Part shown: positions 22,065 to 35,551 of the stretch, one piece after another
Position numbering within the stretch: the first letter of the stretch is position 1
Layout of the letters: each line of letters opens with the position of its first letter
DNA from: Papaver somniferum
Taxonomy: Eukaryota > Streptophyta > Magnoliopsida > Ranunculales > Papaveraceae
Direction of reading: 5' to 3'
Assembly (NCBI RefSeq): GCF_003573695.1
Contig: NC_039359.1
Location: 139,463,939 to 139,527,938 of the forward strand
Length of the DNA stretch: 64,000 nucleotides
Program-made: the position numbers and the translations under genes
The notes under the pieces: generated by a model
Databases searched by the model: none
Told to the model about the DNA's origin: nothing
What the model saw: only the letters and a program-made list of their open reading frames with translations

Positions 22065-22620
22065 TCTCAAATCCGATCCATAAAATAAACCCGAGAAACC
22101 CTGCTTTGCCGAGAATCAATTATCTAGCCCATTCTCGTCGATCGAAGCAGATGTACCAACCCTGTTTAGTCCATTCGAGTCAATCCCACTCAAAATCTTC
22201 GATTTATTCTCTCCCAAAATAGCCTAAAAATCGAACCCTAATCTGATACTCGCTGCAACAATATTTCCCGCCAAATTTTGGATTTCAAACAAAAAAGATG
22301 AGTGCCCCTTATCCGGACTAGGGGTGTGAATAACAGTTGGTTACCCCTTATCAACTGGGTGCCCCTTATCCATTTGAGGGGTGTAGATAACACATGTCAT
22401 GGGGTGTAAATAACCAAACTTGGGTGCCTTTATAACTTTCTCCGGGTGCCTTTATACACTCCTCCGGAAGTCCAAATGCCACTTTTCGAGACAATTTTTG
22501 CCACAAAAGCTTATTTCTTCAAAAACACCTACAAACACATAAATAACCAAATAAGTACACAATCGAGCAATAACAATACACGTAATTGAGATCAAAATAG
22601 ACACATAAATGCGTCTATCA
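22065..22620 (-). mobile_element. 3' LTR of the Tat-like element, part 2
   Basis: It is collinear with 51776-52328 (for example AAATAAACCCGAGAAACCCTG and GTGCCACTTTT-like blocks) and ends ATGCGTCTATCA. It is directly followed by a polypurine tract (minus strand TTTTGGGGGTATT, 22621-22633), which makes it the 3' LTR. Confidence 0.9.
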
Positions 22621-22900
22621 AATACCCCCAAAATTATTATTTACTAGTCCTCGAGCAAATCTAATCTACAAAATAAATTTTAACTCACTGACGCTGGCAT
22701 CACGATTGCACTTAGCGTGTGCAACAAGCCTTTAATCCCCTAGGTGGCCCTAGTGGCCGAGCTATAGTCTCGAGAGGGTTTACTAGAGATATACCCACAA
22801 AACCTTTACTCCAAACCCTATCTAAAAACCGTTGTCGAGTAACAAAAACCCTTTGGGAAAAACTATTCTCGATCGAAGGGAAAAAGAGTACAACACATCT
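22621..22900 (-). mobile_element. 3' interior of the Tat-like element
   Basis: It is clearly related to 38355-38640 in the younger gypsy element: CTAGTCCTCGAGCAAATC, the GAGTTATAGTCTCGTGAAGG-like block and AAACCTATxxTTCCAA recur in the same order. The two elements therefore share a 3' region although their LTRs differ. No coding sequence. Confidence 0.75.
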
Positions 22901-25110
22901 TCAATTTCGAAGTAAAATATGTCGACATCATATCCTTGGATCCTCCCCTGATGTCGGCATCTCCCCCTGATTACTTTCAGAGTTGTTCCAGACAGTTCCT
23001 TTAGTCATGTACTTTTCGAAACTGAATATCGGTAATGACTTAGAAAATAGTCTACCATATCTCCCCATGATCACTTTCGTTGGAGAAGATATTATTGTTC
23101 CTTTATAATCAACAACCTTTGGATTGCGGTTCCTTTAGCATTCCTTTTTATGTCTTTGCAGGGATAAAACAAACTCATGTCAATGGTTACTTTTAAGTAC
23201 ATAATTACATTCATTTTACCATTCCAATGACGTTGCTTTGGCGCTGAGCTATATCTAGCTAACAAGTTCCCTAAGGATGAAAATTTTTATCGAGTACATT
23301 ATTATACTAAGTACAACAATGCGTCTATTGTACTTAGATATGGGAATTTCATCTCCCAACACATCTTCGTCATCTTCCTTTAGACGAAATGGTCACTTAC
23401 TTACATTTGAACCTCGACTAATCATGGGAGTGCTATCAGGATGCATGTCTTTGTTAAATTGCCTGACAACTTTAGACAAATGCAAACTGGTGGAATAATA
23501 TACCACAAGCTCATTATTCGGTCGAGCTTTTCCCTGATTTTTCATCTCAAATTCGGATTTCGAATAGCTTTTAAGGTGTCTTATTACATCAAGAGTACCC
23601 ATCATGTTTGTACCATCGACATAGATAGCTACAATTCCAAATCAGGAACTTTCTTGTGAATACGCAAGGAAAAATAACTTACTTGTCTATCCCTCCAAAT
23701 CAAATAGTCACTTAGACGGGTATACCACATCCGCCTTATTGCTTCAATATATAAGTGAGCGTTATATCTAACTGTAAACACACTATGTGGTTTAGAGTCA
23801 CTTTATTTGGGTAACAAAAGGCTATCAAGTACTTTTGTAAATATCTTCTATCTCTTGATTCTTTCAGAGATACGTAACAACCACATACATATGCTGCATT
23901 TCAAGTCCTTTTGAAATTACCAAGCTAACTAAGTAGAGGAACACTATAAAGTTCATTACAAGAGAACAATTCCAGGGCTTTGTGAGAAACCTCGCGCCAC
24001 AAGGCGAGTCTTTATACTTTAAGACTGCTTTCTTCTCATTATGCTTTGTGACAAATTAATCATGTATGTCCAATAGGCTTTTCACTTGGTTGGTTAGCAC
24101 TACCACACCAAATATCTGTATATTTGTCAAAGAACTAAGTTTTACCTGGATTGTGTAGGCCAAATATGCTCTTCGTTGACATTAAGCAACAAGGAGCTTG
24201 GTTAGATCTCATCTTGCTCTATTTCCTTAAGCAAGTGTATATGAAATTAATCATCAATATGCTCGCATGATCATTCCATTGACTCATGTGCATTCTCATA
24301 ATCCACTTGGGGTGTCATTGTTCTCTGAAATCATTAAACTGCGGAGCGTCCCCCTCATTGATTCATGGAAATATTCAGAGACAATCTTATGAGATGATTT
24401 CTGATGGTATAAATAAGTTGTGCCTTACTCACCTACTTCCTTTCTAGGTGAGGATTGATAGAACCAAGTGGTATCTCCAACTTCCTTTATGGATTCACGG
24501 CCTCAACCACACTTCCACTAAGTGTAGCTGCGACACCTTACTCTATGGTGTATATCCCTTATTGAGGATTTGTAACCTTGCAAGTAGGTTTGCATCTGGT
24601 ATGTGTGATCTCATCACTTTAGCGACATCAATATACATTCTGAAAATCGATTATTCTTTATCACTTCACATTTACATTTGTGGAGTACAAGAATCAATAT
24701 GAGACACAGTGGGAACACACCACGACAATTCTTGTCGTTCCCTTAGAAAATAATTTTTCTTATCTCCCCTTAACAACGGGAAGACTGTCTCATTAAAGTG
24801 ATAACCCGCAAATCTCGCGGTAAGAGATCTCCTTCCAAAAGTTTTAACACGCGGATAATTGTTGGGAGTAAATATCCAACATAACTACTAAATCGTTTTC
24901 GTGACCTATCATAGTACGATGTGGAGTCGTAATGGCACATATGTAGTTCAACCAAACAAATGCGTAAGAACACGAATGTCAGGCCTAAATCCAGTTACCA
25001 ACTGGTACACAGAAAAGGTTGACTAATATTTGGTCCTAAAACGAATTAAGTAAAGATGCGCGTAATATTGCATATCCCCAAAGAAATAAAAGGTAGGTTG
25101 GTACGCATAA
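22901..25110 (-). pseudogene. Degenerate copia pol (integrase end and reverse transcriptase)
   Basis: Minus-strand frames, heavily interrupted, keep recognisable copia pol text. Around 24770-25050 is the integrase C-terminal region (GFRPDIRVLTHLFG, then YVGYLLPTIIRVLKLLEGDL and HFNETVFPLLRGDK). At 23393-23605 is the reverse transcriptase end (KSEFEMKNQGKAR ... DMHPDSTPMISRGS). At 23300-23400 is a KEDDEDVLGDEIP block. The order runs integrase to RT leftward, as expected for copia. I found no LTRs for it. It is an old insertion in the Tat-like element's interior. Confidence 0.7.
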
Positions 25111-27746
25111 CTTATTTCTTAGACACCATCTGTAACCTTTGATGGTATCCTGTACGAGGCCATTGGTTATAAGATGCTCTATATTGATCCTATTAAACAT
25201 GCAATATTCATCAAGTCCTTTTGATGTAAATTATCTAGCATTAACAAGGGTGGTGAGCCTTTGCACTTTGCATTGTGTAATATGTGCTAGAATTTTTTAC
25301 AAAAATTAAACGCATCGTTTTTTGTGAGTAATAACTGATTCAATGCATCGAATCATCCACCAGAGCCATAAATTACTTGAACGGTCCGCATTCTGCATGG
25401 ATATATGTTCACTAACAATACTTTATCTTTCTTTGAAGAATGAGTTATTTACCATTTGCATCTAAGTAAAACAGGATGGTCTCAATCATGTTTTACTAAA
25501 GAAAGACTTTGTAAGATGAGTGACGTGCTTTCTTACTCTAAAGCATAATGGGGAGAGGCAGTGCAAATCTAGTAACTTTAGAAATCACCGATTGTGATAG
25601 ATGTCGTAACTTCGCATTATATTAGTTCATTTCCTTGTACTCTCAAATGAAGTGATGCCCGTGTTAGTACTTTCAAAACGGAACATCGTGTCACAACCAA
25701 TGTGCCTTATGGTTATATCAAAGTCTTTATGAATCAATCCCAATCAGTTCATTGTTGAGGTTAATATGGATTCAGTATTTCAAGTTCAAGTGATTTACAA
25801 TTCACTAGATTGACACATTTCTAAGAATATGCTTCCTTCCACATTCATTAGAAAATAATTTATAGATGCAATCAACTCCATTCTCATTGTAAGTTTCAAA
25901 AAAAGGTAGGTGATAGTTCACGCATGAACACCGTTTTCACTTATCAAGGTGTGAATAACCCTTAGTACATACAAAGCTTATGCGAATTTTAGTCTTTGTT
26001 CCATCTTGGAAACAAATTTTTGAGCAGTGCTTCGCTCGATGATCCAATCATCGTAGTCACATGATAAGGAATTAGTTCAACAACTAGTGTATATTCCTTA
26101 AATTAGTGGAAGAAGAACTATTATCAGTTAGACATTTGAGTCTTGAGATTTTTAATAAGTGGTATGGCCTTATTACTTAACAAAAGTGGGATTCAACTCA
26201 AGTACGTTAGAGTGATATATATTACGTTTCAGGGGAATGATATACGTTGCACCCAATATATCTCAAGTGCTTTAGAGAATTTATGTCTCGTGTTTTCATT
26301 CCATAAGTGCAGACAATTAATGGATCTAGTTCAAATGAATAAGATAGTCAATTGGCCAGGCAAAGTTCTCGTGCATTAAAGTTAATGTGAAAATTGGTTG
26401 CTACTTTGATACCTGCATTACATTGCTTGTACCAACATCAATAACTAGGTGCAATTCCAACTCTTTCACTTCTGATGGGAGCTAATCCTATGCTCGGTTC
26501 ATACTATGTGTTATCACTATCAAAGACCAAAGTACATTTTTTATCTCATGCTATATATGTCCTTTTCACATGCTTCAATAAGGTAGTATGCATAGCCCTA
26601 ATTACTTCGGGGTTCTTTCTATTTTTCAAATTTTTACAATTAGCTTAATTTGAGAAATTTCTTCATCTCAAAGGGTCAAGAGAATCTCACTTTGCATGTC
26701 AACAACTTACTTTAGGTTGAATAGCTTACTAAAGAGAGTGGATCTCTTGTTTGCATATTTTAACATATACTGGTTCGTTAGTATATGAATGGGTAGAAAA
26801 ATGGTAGGAAATTAAATATGTCTCATTTCACATTTTGTGAGCCCGTCCACAAAAGTTGAGATTCATGTGCTTTTAACTACAACATAACTTTTTTAAAGCT
26901 ACAAAGTCTAATTCAATAGTCTAACCAGCAAATGACATCCTACTGGACATTCATACTAGGGAAAAAAAATTATGAGTATTTAAATTTCCTTCAAAGCATT
27001 TCGTTGCTCTTCATGCGTAAATTGAGGACAATATGTTTCCTTAGAAACGTAGGAGCGTATGTCTTCACCTTTTAGACGGTACATCATTATTGGTAGAAGG
27101 TTTTATATAAGATATACTCATGTTCCACAAGGAAATGGTTTCCACGCTAAATAGACAATAACAATGCTCAAGTACTTCTGAGACAAAAATGTCATACTTC
27201 TCTATGGTCAAAATGGATTTTTAGAAACCAAATTTCTTAATGGTTCTAAAGATGATTCATTGATCATAAACCCCATTAAATATTGACAATACTTATTCAA
27301 TCACCAACAATAACGTCATAAATTTATAATAATACAGACGTTACCAAAATTAATAGAATAAAATTTATGAGAAAAATGTAACAACACACAACAATTATAG
27401 TAAATAAATATCACAAAATTACAACGTATACAGGATTAAATGAAATCTAACCTAAGATTTTGACGTGACATAAAATATTTTTGAACAAATCAATTAAAAT
27501 ATTCTATGACATACAAATACAAAAAAAAACATCCCCTCATATTAACAATACAAACATCGACCAAATTTGTAAAAAAATAATACGTACATAACACGAATAT
27601 GGCATATACATGACTAGAAAAAATTTACCTATTTCATTGGCACACAGACAGAAGACTTTCATATACTGATAAAAAATTTCTTACAAAAAAAGTTAAAACA
27701 ATGAATCTTTATTGCTATTATTTAAGGACATCGAAAGGGTATTTTA
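25111..27746. other. AT-rich unclassified interior
   Basis: It presumably holds the rest of the decayed copia element (gag, protease and integrase core would fall here on the minus strand) and more Tat-like interior. I can recognise no domain with confidence, because no frame is open for more than about 80 residues. From about 27280 it becomes strongly AT-rich. Confidence 0.4.
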
Positions 27747-28040
27747 TTAAGAATCGGAATCGAAGTTACAAGAAATGGTTGGTAACCTAGCAACCAGCTG
27801 GGCACCAATACCCTTTTGAATAACAATTCCTAACCTATGAAAAATAGAATTGCCAATCTTAAAATTAGCATCATGTCTAGCCATACAATTTCTCAGTCTC
27901 TTAAGGAGCGATATGATATCAGCACTGAGCTCACCAAAGGTAGAAAATGCTAGTACCCCAAAACCATAGCCGTGTGAAGTAGAGTCACGACCATGGTGAG
28001 TACGAACCGATGATGCAGCAGATCGACGAGTTCTAGACAT
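27747..28040 (-). CDS. Small ORF with GAQLVARLP motif, unknown function
   Basis: This is a 97-residue frame with a basic N-terminus (MSRTRRSAASSVRTHHGRDS), then a helical stretch (SADIISLLKRLRNCM) and HRLGIVIQKGIGAQLVARLP. The last motif recurs on the minus strand at about 49915-49955 (GVGAQLVARLP), on the far side of the LINE. I do not recognise the family. Flanking position in the Tat-like interior suggests a transposon-borne sequence rather than a host gene. Confidence 0.35.
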   Translation of the reverse strand: MSRTRRSAASSVRTHHGRDSTSHGYGFGVLAFSTFGELSADIISLLKRLRNCMARHDANFKIGNSIFHRLGIVIQKGIGAQLVARLPTISCNFDSDS

Positions 28041-28228
28041 ACTTCCTCAGAGCAGAGTCTGTATCAATAAAGAAACAAACCCTAAAAAGAGAGAAGCGAT
28101 TGCCATAAGAAACATCCCAGAGTGCAGATAAACAATAAAGCGGAAAGGAAATCAGGACGGTGTAGCTGAAATCACGTGCAACAGTGTGAAGAAGAATATG
28201 GTTTTCAATCGCCAAAAGTCGCCATTGC

Positions 28229-29631
28229 TATTATTATTATTTATTTATTTTTTGATGCAAAGAAAAATTTGATTAATCTGTAGAAATACCCAAGTCTAAC
28301 AATAACTGACGCTCAACGACTCTAGGTGGTTGATCAAACCAGGTTTGAGACACACCTTTTTTCTGTTGTATTTGGCTAACTTATCAGCAGGTTTATTGCA
28401 CAATCTAGAAACAAAATTACACTCCCACTATGTTTTTTAACTTATCAATGGCATCCAACAATATGTCTTCATTCTCCCAAGCAATCCCTGAAGTTTTTTT
28501 TTGTTGATGTAGCCCTCTATGTTCTTGAGATCAGTTTCAAAAACAATGTGCATCTTCTCTAAAACATTACTCCAGCTCACTGCATCAGAAAAAGCAAGAC
28601 ATTATGCGTTCTCTGAGTCTTTTACTCCTTCATAGAATTTTTATTTTTCTCCACACCATTTTCCTGTAGAATCACGAAGAATAAGAGCAATTCCAGTTAG
28701 TCATTTATTGGGATCAAATGAAGCATCACAGTTAATAGTATAAAATGGACTATTTGGTGGCTTCCAAAAATTTGTGGCATTGGTGTTCTGGGATATGCTA
28801 TTATGGTTCACTATATGCATGTTATTGAGATTATCAATATAACTGGCAAAGCTTAGCGCTTTCTTAGCTGTTGCAATGGGATCTGCCTTCTTATTTTGAA
28901 AATTTACTTCACATCTCTCGTTCCATATAGTCTAGGCGACTATCATAATCTGGTTCAAGTTGAAGCCATGAACAGAGGACTGAGCAACTTGACCCATCCA
29001 GCTTTCGAAAGCCATTACAACATCATTCTGGATCGTTGCTAAAACTGCATCACCTCCAGGTATTTGCATCCAGACAGCTCTTGAAAAAGGGCAGAAGAAC
29101 AAGATATGCAGAAGAGTTTCATCAAATTGCTTGCAGAGGGGGCGTAAGAAATTTATGTAGTTACAGTTCCTTGAGAGTCGCACTTTAGTAGGCAAAATGT
29201 CAGAGAGAACTTTCCACCAGAAGTGTTTTACTCTCGGCCAAGTTTCAATTCTCCAAAACTGCTTCCATCAAATGTTTGAGTTACCAATTTTCTGAGAAAT
29301 CTGTAGATTACCCAAACTGTCTTCATGAAGTTTGTTGTATGCAGACTTTTATGTGAAATTCTCATTTCTTGTAAGTTTCCAGATGAGCTTATCTTCCACA
29401 ACATTGGGTATTCTCATGTTGATTATTAAGTTAGCTGTATCTTGATCAAACAAAAGATATAGTAAAGATATATTCTATTGTCTGCTGCTTGGAGTGAATA
29501 ATTCATGAACCCGAATAAATTGCTCTCTATCTGTTATACCTTGTCATGGTATCGGAGAACTGTCTAATCCAGTGATCCATACATCAATCCAGATCTTTAT
29601 CTTCTTTCATTTCCAAATCTCCATCTGCTAT
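28229..29631 (-). pseudogene. LINE ORF2 3' end: zf-RVT and RNase H, with A-rich tail
   Basis: Reading leftward, the zinc-binding zf-RVT domain of plant LINEs is at 28932-29250 (LPTKVRLSRNCNYINFL, then FDETLLHILFFCPFSRAVW). An RNase H-like domain follows at about 28270-28760 (TINCDASFDPNK, ETDLKNIEGYI, CNKPADKLAKY) with several stops. The element ends in an A-rich tail (plus strand TATTATTATTATTTATTTATTTTTT, 28229-28253). Stops and frameshifts make it dead. It is separated from the rest of ORF2 by the CACTA insertion at 29632. Confidence 0.85.
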
Positions 29632-30217
29632 CACTAGTGGAAAAAGGCTATCTGCGACATAATGAAACGACACAAACCAAATTTCGTGATTTTGCATTCA
29701 GAAAGTGTCGTTGACTAAAGTCAAATTGTCGTTATGTATTGACTTTGGTTGACTTAGACAACGATTTCCTTCGTTGTCGCTGACTAAAATCAAGATGTCG
29801 TTGTGTCAAGACTTTAGTTGACTTATGCAACGACACTATCAGCAGTATAGTTTCTATAATAGGTGTAATTGAGTATATGGCTAGGATTTACTCTTTTTAT
29901 TTATGGACGGCTGGATAAGAAACTCAATCTTCTCATACCTAATACACTAGACTAGAAGTGAAAAACCTTATCTCTTTCCTTTTTTCCTTTTTCCTTTCAC
30001 TTTCTCTCATGTTTTATTTCTTCTTTCTCTCTCTGTTCTCCTGCTAAACCTAATTCTGTTGAAGTCAAACGAAATCTACCAAAAATTCAGAAGCTATTAC
30101 TCTTATTTCATAATCAAAACCCATCATTTAGAAATACGCTTATCTCACTCACAAAGACTCTCCTTTGTCTAAGAAGAAGACGCTCTTCGATTCGCCTGAG
30201 TTTTTGATTTTGGAGTG

Positions 30218-31095
30218 ATGGAGCAGCAGCATAATAAGAACATGGTTGTAGAAAACATCCGAGAAGAAGAGATTCTCCATGGCCCCTTTTTCGGTTTAAG
30301 AACTTCGGGTAATTTCCTTCAATTCGCTCTCGAAACCCTAGATCGATTTCTATACTTTTACATCAAAGTTTGTGTCTTTCTTATCGTTAATTATCATTTG
30401 CACACTGGGTTTTAGTATGTTTCTCGATTATAACCTTCGAATTTGGGGATTTTCTTGATGTTTTGGACAATCGGGTGTAGTCATTTTTGTGCTTGGGTTT
30501 GGGGATTTTAAGGTTGCGAATGAATATTTCATTTTTTTAATTCTTAATTAGGGTCCTCATTTGATTCGTAATAAAGGGTTTTCTTCAATTTTGGAGATTT
30601 ATAAGAAAAAATAAATCCTTTTGATTATTTAGGTTTTGAGTAATTCTGGGATTTTCTTGAAAAATTAAGGTTTCTTAGGGTTCACTAATTTGGGACTTGT
30701 TTTGTTTATGTTATTTTTGAAGGTGGCTGGGGTAGCCTCAGTTGATGTAAAGAAGCTTAAAGATGCTGGTCTATGCACGGTTGAAGCTGTTGCATACTCT
30801 TCTCGGAAAGAATTACTTATAATCAAAGGAATTAGTGAGATCATTAAATTAAGCAGCGACGAAGCTGGTTCCATTGGGTTTTACTAGTGCTAGTCAACTT
30901 CATGCACAAAGGCAAGAAATCATTCAGATAATATCAAGATCAAGAGAATTTGACAAGGTCTTAGAAGGTAATACTAGTAGATTATGACTATAGACTGTTG
31001 TGTCTTGATACTTACCGAGAACTTACATGGTTAAACATTTCACAGGAAGGACTGAGACTTGGGCTATTACTCAGTTGTATGGTGAATTTCTCAAA
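30218..31095 (+). pseudogene. RAD51: Captured RAD51 gene fragment (5' exons with introns)
   Basis: RAD51 is the nuclear recombinase that coats single-stranded DNA during homologous recombination. Exon 1 (30218-30308, MEQQHNKNMVVENIREEE ... HGPF) is followed by GT. Exon 2 (30723-30967, after AG) encodes [20 protein letters not shown] and, in a shifted frame, [16 protein letters not shown] and DKVLEG. Exon 3 (31046 to about 31095) encodes TETWAITQLYGEF. These match the N-terminal helix-hairpin-helix region up to just before the Walker A site of plant RAD51, and the [12 protein letters not shown] wording fits RAD51 rather than DMC1. Frameshifts, a missing segment after IKGIS and the absent ATPase core make it non-functional. 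Retained introns show DNA-level capture. Confidence 0.88.
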
Positions 31096-31118
31096 ATCGT
31101 GATTTTTATTATGTCCAG

Positions 31119-32100
31119 TGCGCACTCCTCGAACTGATGTAAAGGAGTTCTTCCGGCAAGCCAGGTCTGATTATGGGATTCAGTTCTTAATCGTGATTTT
31201 TATTAACAATTTTGAAAGTTCCAACTATACTAAATTGTGGATATATGGAACTGCAGGAGTACGTCTTTCTACAAGCAGTTCGGCGCATTTCTTGTTAACA
31301 TCGAGGAGCTGAATTCTCAAAATCGAACTCGAGAGGTAGTTACTTACTGCTTTGTGCTAGCTTGTGATTTTGTCAGATCTCTTGGTCATTGAATCGGCCG
31401 TAACTGAGAAATTTGGTTTGTTAGTTGAAGTTTCGTCAGATCTTATGATAGCTGCATTGGAGGAGATGGCTTTGAAACACTTACAACAGTCTGTGCCTGC
31501 TCTCCCAGTGATCCCATATGTGTATGTATCAGTGTTCTCCAACGCCATCGACTCTGACCATGGGCCTCTAAACGTGCCGACATTTGTCTCTTAAGTTTAT
31601 GAATCATGGTAGACTTATATTACTGATTTGTTCCAATGCAGCCTTTTTCCTCTAGTGTTTGGTGGATTGAGATAATGCAGCTTGCATTTGGTTTCATCCA
31701 ACATATAAATAAGGTTAACTTGGTTACAACTCATTTAAATTTCTCTGCTCAAATTCTCTGTGATGCTTTCTTCCCATTTAGTAAGTTACAATTGATCATT
31801 TGGTTAACCCTATACTTTACGACATGCATGATGAGATGGAGCAATTGCGCTTTGGCTCATGCATTTTTCTGTAGTAGTTCTTTATTTATTAAGTTTATCA
31901 TGTACAATTTGGGGTTTCTTGCTTGAGTTGCAGTTTAACTTGTTGTTTCTTTCTTCTTCACAGGGAATACACACCCTCAATTCATCACTGGGAAGTTTCT
32001 CGTTTGTTGTTTTGCAGTTTGCAGGTGTCTTTATGGACTTCAAAACTTAGATCTGAGTGTATGACTTGTATTTTGACTGAACTTATGTGAAGAGAATGGG
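31119..32100 (+). pseudogene. Unidentified exon-like segments in the CACTA element
   Basis: Several short open stretches bounded by AG and GT look like exons. One near 31119-31190 encodes RTPRTDVKEFFRQARSDYG. One near 31258-31343 encodes FYKQFGAFLVNIEELN. One at 31377-31590 encodes SDLMIAALEEMALKHLQQ and PALPVIPYVYVSVFSNAIDS. The text looks like genuine protein rather than noise, but I cannot assign a family. It is probably a third captured gene. A short AEFGVALAV frame at about 32371-32413, after an AG, resembles the EFGVAVV block of RAD51, but this is weak. Confidence 0.4.
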
Positions 32101-33403
32101 ATGTTCATTATGCATCCCAACATTCTTAACTGAGCTTCTTCATCACATTTGACATGATTTTGTCCACTGGACAAGAGATGTATGCATGGTAGATTCAAAA
32201 TGGAACTGTAATTTGATGAATTGCTTGTAATGTTAATGACGAGAAAAGATATCTATCTGTGACTTAGCAATTAGCATTCTCCCGGAAGAAAGAATATCTA
32301 TCAACGAATTTTTATGCACTCATGTAACCTGACTATCACATTTTGATTTATTTTTCTCTTCTTTTGCAGCTAAGTGACATCCTATCGGCAGAATTTGGAG
32401 TAGCTCTTGCAGTGTGAGTGCACAAGATTCTTCAGTAAACAAGACCTCGAGTAGGCACGCAAAAGCAAGTGCATATGTCCTCCGAGTTGGAGGCTGCCCT
32501 TTCTGCTATTTTATGCTAACGTGTCTATATGTTCTGACTTCTAATCACCATGAAGTAAAGCCTGCATACTGTGAATAAGTATGTCACTTGGCTCTGTTAA
32601 GGCGATACCCTTTTATCCATCAGATTTTCACTTGTCTATTTGTTTTAGTTTGTGGAAAGTACTCTTACTGTTACTGGATTGTGCAGGTCAGATAGTTGTT
32701 GAATTTTAAGTTGCAAGGGTGCAAGATGAATCTAAAGTGATGACTGCAGAGAGTAGAACATCACTTGGGATGGCCTGAGGTAAGCATTATTAGTGTTCTC
32801 TTCTAGTTTCCTACAGTAGTCATAAGACTCATAACCTTACGAGTCTTTCCAGACAGGAACTTATGTTACTACATTGCCGTTTTTCAAATTTCTAACAATT
32901 AGACATTCATCTATATCCTCCATGTTGGTTTCTGTGCAAATTATGATTAAGACCCTAGCAAATAGGCATTAAATATTTGGATAACTGAGGTTACGTCGCA
33001 ACCACAACATGTAGGTCATAGAGCAAAGCCTTACGATCACAAGGCGAACATTTTCAGTTTCATCATTGTGTTGTAGGAGATGCTAACTAGAAAGGTAAAA
33101 AATCTAGTAAAATTTTGTTTGGAAACTGAACTTGGCGAAAATTCTTAAGTAAAATATACACTTCACTTCAAATATACAGTTTGACTAATTTTTACGATTT
33201 TCCCTGTAACAGGCAGCTTCTTTACGACTTGTCATACTTATCATGCCCACGGTTTTCACTGCCTATATATGGTTTATTTGTTCGTCTGAATGAAGTCACT
33301 GCGTAAATGTTGTTGCTGTTGTTGTCTTGATGATGGGTCTATTAGACCACCTCCGTGTATATTATTATCCACTAGTCATGTAAACCTAGCATATAAGGCT
33401 TGA

Positions 33404-33620
<217 letters not shown>

Positions 33621-34186
33621 GGCCTTGTTGTATCACTTCTCTTTAAGAAACCTTAATAATAGGGAATTGAATCCTTTTTTCTTAATGAATTGGACTAAAT
33701 TTATGAGCACAGTTCAATGTAATGGAGCTGTCATTTGGTATTAGATGGTTCAAGTTTTATTTGGAATTTGAATTTTAGTATTTTAATGTTATTTTTCATT
33801 TGAATTTTGCTTGAATTTGAGAATTTTAGTAATTTCAATTGAATTTGAATTTGAATTGTTATTTGAATTTCAGTACAATTTGAGTTTCATTTTAATATAA
33901 TCTGAATTCGAATCAGAATTGTTTCAGCCCAATTAAATTAATTGGAGTCGCCAATAAGATCTGACTTAATTTTTAATATTAAAATAAATCAAATCAACGA
34001 CTTAATCCAGGTGTTGTGACTTAATCCAGGTGTTGTGCATAGCGGCACTCTGGAAGCATCGTAATTAAAGGTCAACCAGATAGTGTCGTTCCAGAAAAAG
34101 ACGCTTAATCTACGGCACTTTCAGCAGCAGTCCGAAAGTGTCGTTTAACTCGTTAGAACGACACTATCTGACTATCTCCACTAGTG

Positions 34187-34622
34187 TATGAAGTTTTATG
34201 AATGTAATTTTATTTTGAAGACCTCTCCATGCCCAAGAACAGTTTGTCTTGAAATTAGCATGAAGTATATGAGTGTCAGGGAAGTATTTGGCCTGCATTG
34301 CTTTAACCCATTGCTCATCTGAGTTAATACATATTCTCCAGACAACACTTACAAGAAGCGCTTGATTAAATATCTTCAAATTCCCGAAACCTTGACCTCC
34401 AAAATGTTTGTGCAAACCAGGTTTCTTCCAAGAAGTAATACAGATGCCCTTGTGTTCTTGAAAGCCCCACCAAAATTTGCATTGCAGAGTGTCGATTTGT
34501 TGAATAATTTCTGTTGGTATTTGCAAGCATCCCATAGAATAAGCTGGGTTGGTATTAGTGACAGTCTTTATCATTAGTGACTTATTGCACTGTGACATAG
34601 ACTCACTATTCCGGTTGGAAAG
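34187..34622 (-). pseudogene. LINE ORF2 middle piece (between RT and zf-RVT)
   Basis: A 144-residue minus-strand open frame contains the post-RT region typical of plant LINEs: IQQIDTLQCKFWWG, SWKKPGLHKHFGGQGFGNL, FNQALLVSVVWRI, and a WAWRGLQNK block. It is flanked by the gypsy insertion on its 5' side (TSD GAAAG) and the CACTA insertion on its 3' side (TSD TAT). Removing both joins it collinearly to the RT at 44897 and the zf-RVT at 29250. Confidence 0.88.
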
Positions 34623-35542
34623 TGATCGCTGTCGTAAGCGTCAAAAATAATTACACTTTCTTACTACTCAAAATATATAATGAAGCAAGGGCAAGAAAGG
34701 ATCGTTCCCACAGAGAGGTCTAGGTTGTCAATATGCTTCGGTTTCTTATGGTAACACTAGGGGGTTTACTGATTTTTATAAAGTAAACTACAATAAAAGC
34801 AAATAAATAAAAGTAAACAAATCAACTCAAGGATATGTGAAAGTATTGGTCAAGGATTTCGTTTTAATTCACTAACACGTTCTTGTCTTAATAACTAGAA
34901 TTGATATTTAATCTCTCATTATCAAAAGTCCTAAGATACCTAATCGAAAGAATATCCCGCAATTTCCTCTTATTTATCACACATACATGTAAAACGATGC
35001 AAATATGAATTCTACCAAAAGAATAACCTAACGCCTTGCGCTAATCAAGTTCAATTCGCATGGAGCATTAAGATTCATGAAATTAGGCTAATCAATGCAA
35101 TTGAAATACATTGTGCAAACAATTTGAACAAAGGTCACGATTCTCATATGATTACAAGGATATATCACTATAAGTTATAACCATATTTATGCTACTTGTG
35201 TTCAAGGATATCGCTCAATGATAAACCCTAAACTAGCAATAGATGTGGTTACAAGTTCTACCAATTTGCAACTTGACAAAACAAACAATCAAATCATGCT
35301 ATAATACGTCAATCATATAACTATATTTCCAGAGAATCATGAACGATAATTATGAGACAAAACTAATTCATTAAACCCAAAATCATGTTATGTGAAATCC
35401 AACTTAATCATTAACTAATCATAAAACTCTAGCTCATGTTCATGGAGTTCATAACAAGAAGAAAAAGAAAAGCTCTCATGTTTCTAAACCCTAAAACAAA
35501 AGTAGAAGCAAAAGATGATCATGATAATAGACTAGAGTTTTT

Positions 35543-35551
35543 CTTTTTATA
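35543..35551 (-). promoter_or_regulatory. TATA box of the gypsy 3' LTR
   Basis: The minus strand reads GCTATAAAAAG about 0.93 kb before the U5 end. The related Tat-like LTR has its TATA box at a similar distance (10697-10704, about 0.79 kb). The corresponding segment is deleted from the 5' LTR (near 42213). Confidence 0.6.

Noticed and set aside
22013..22222. Small plus-strand frame at the copia LTR end
   Set aside because: It spans the LTR end, the target duplication and the Tat-like LTR, so it is a junction artefact.
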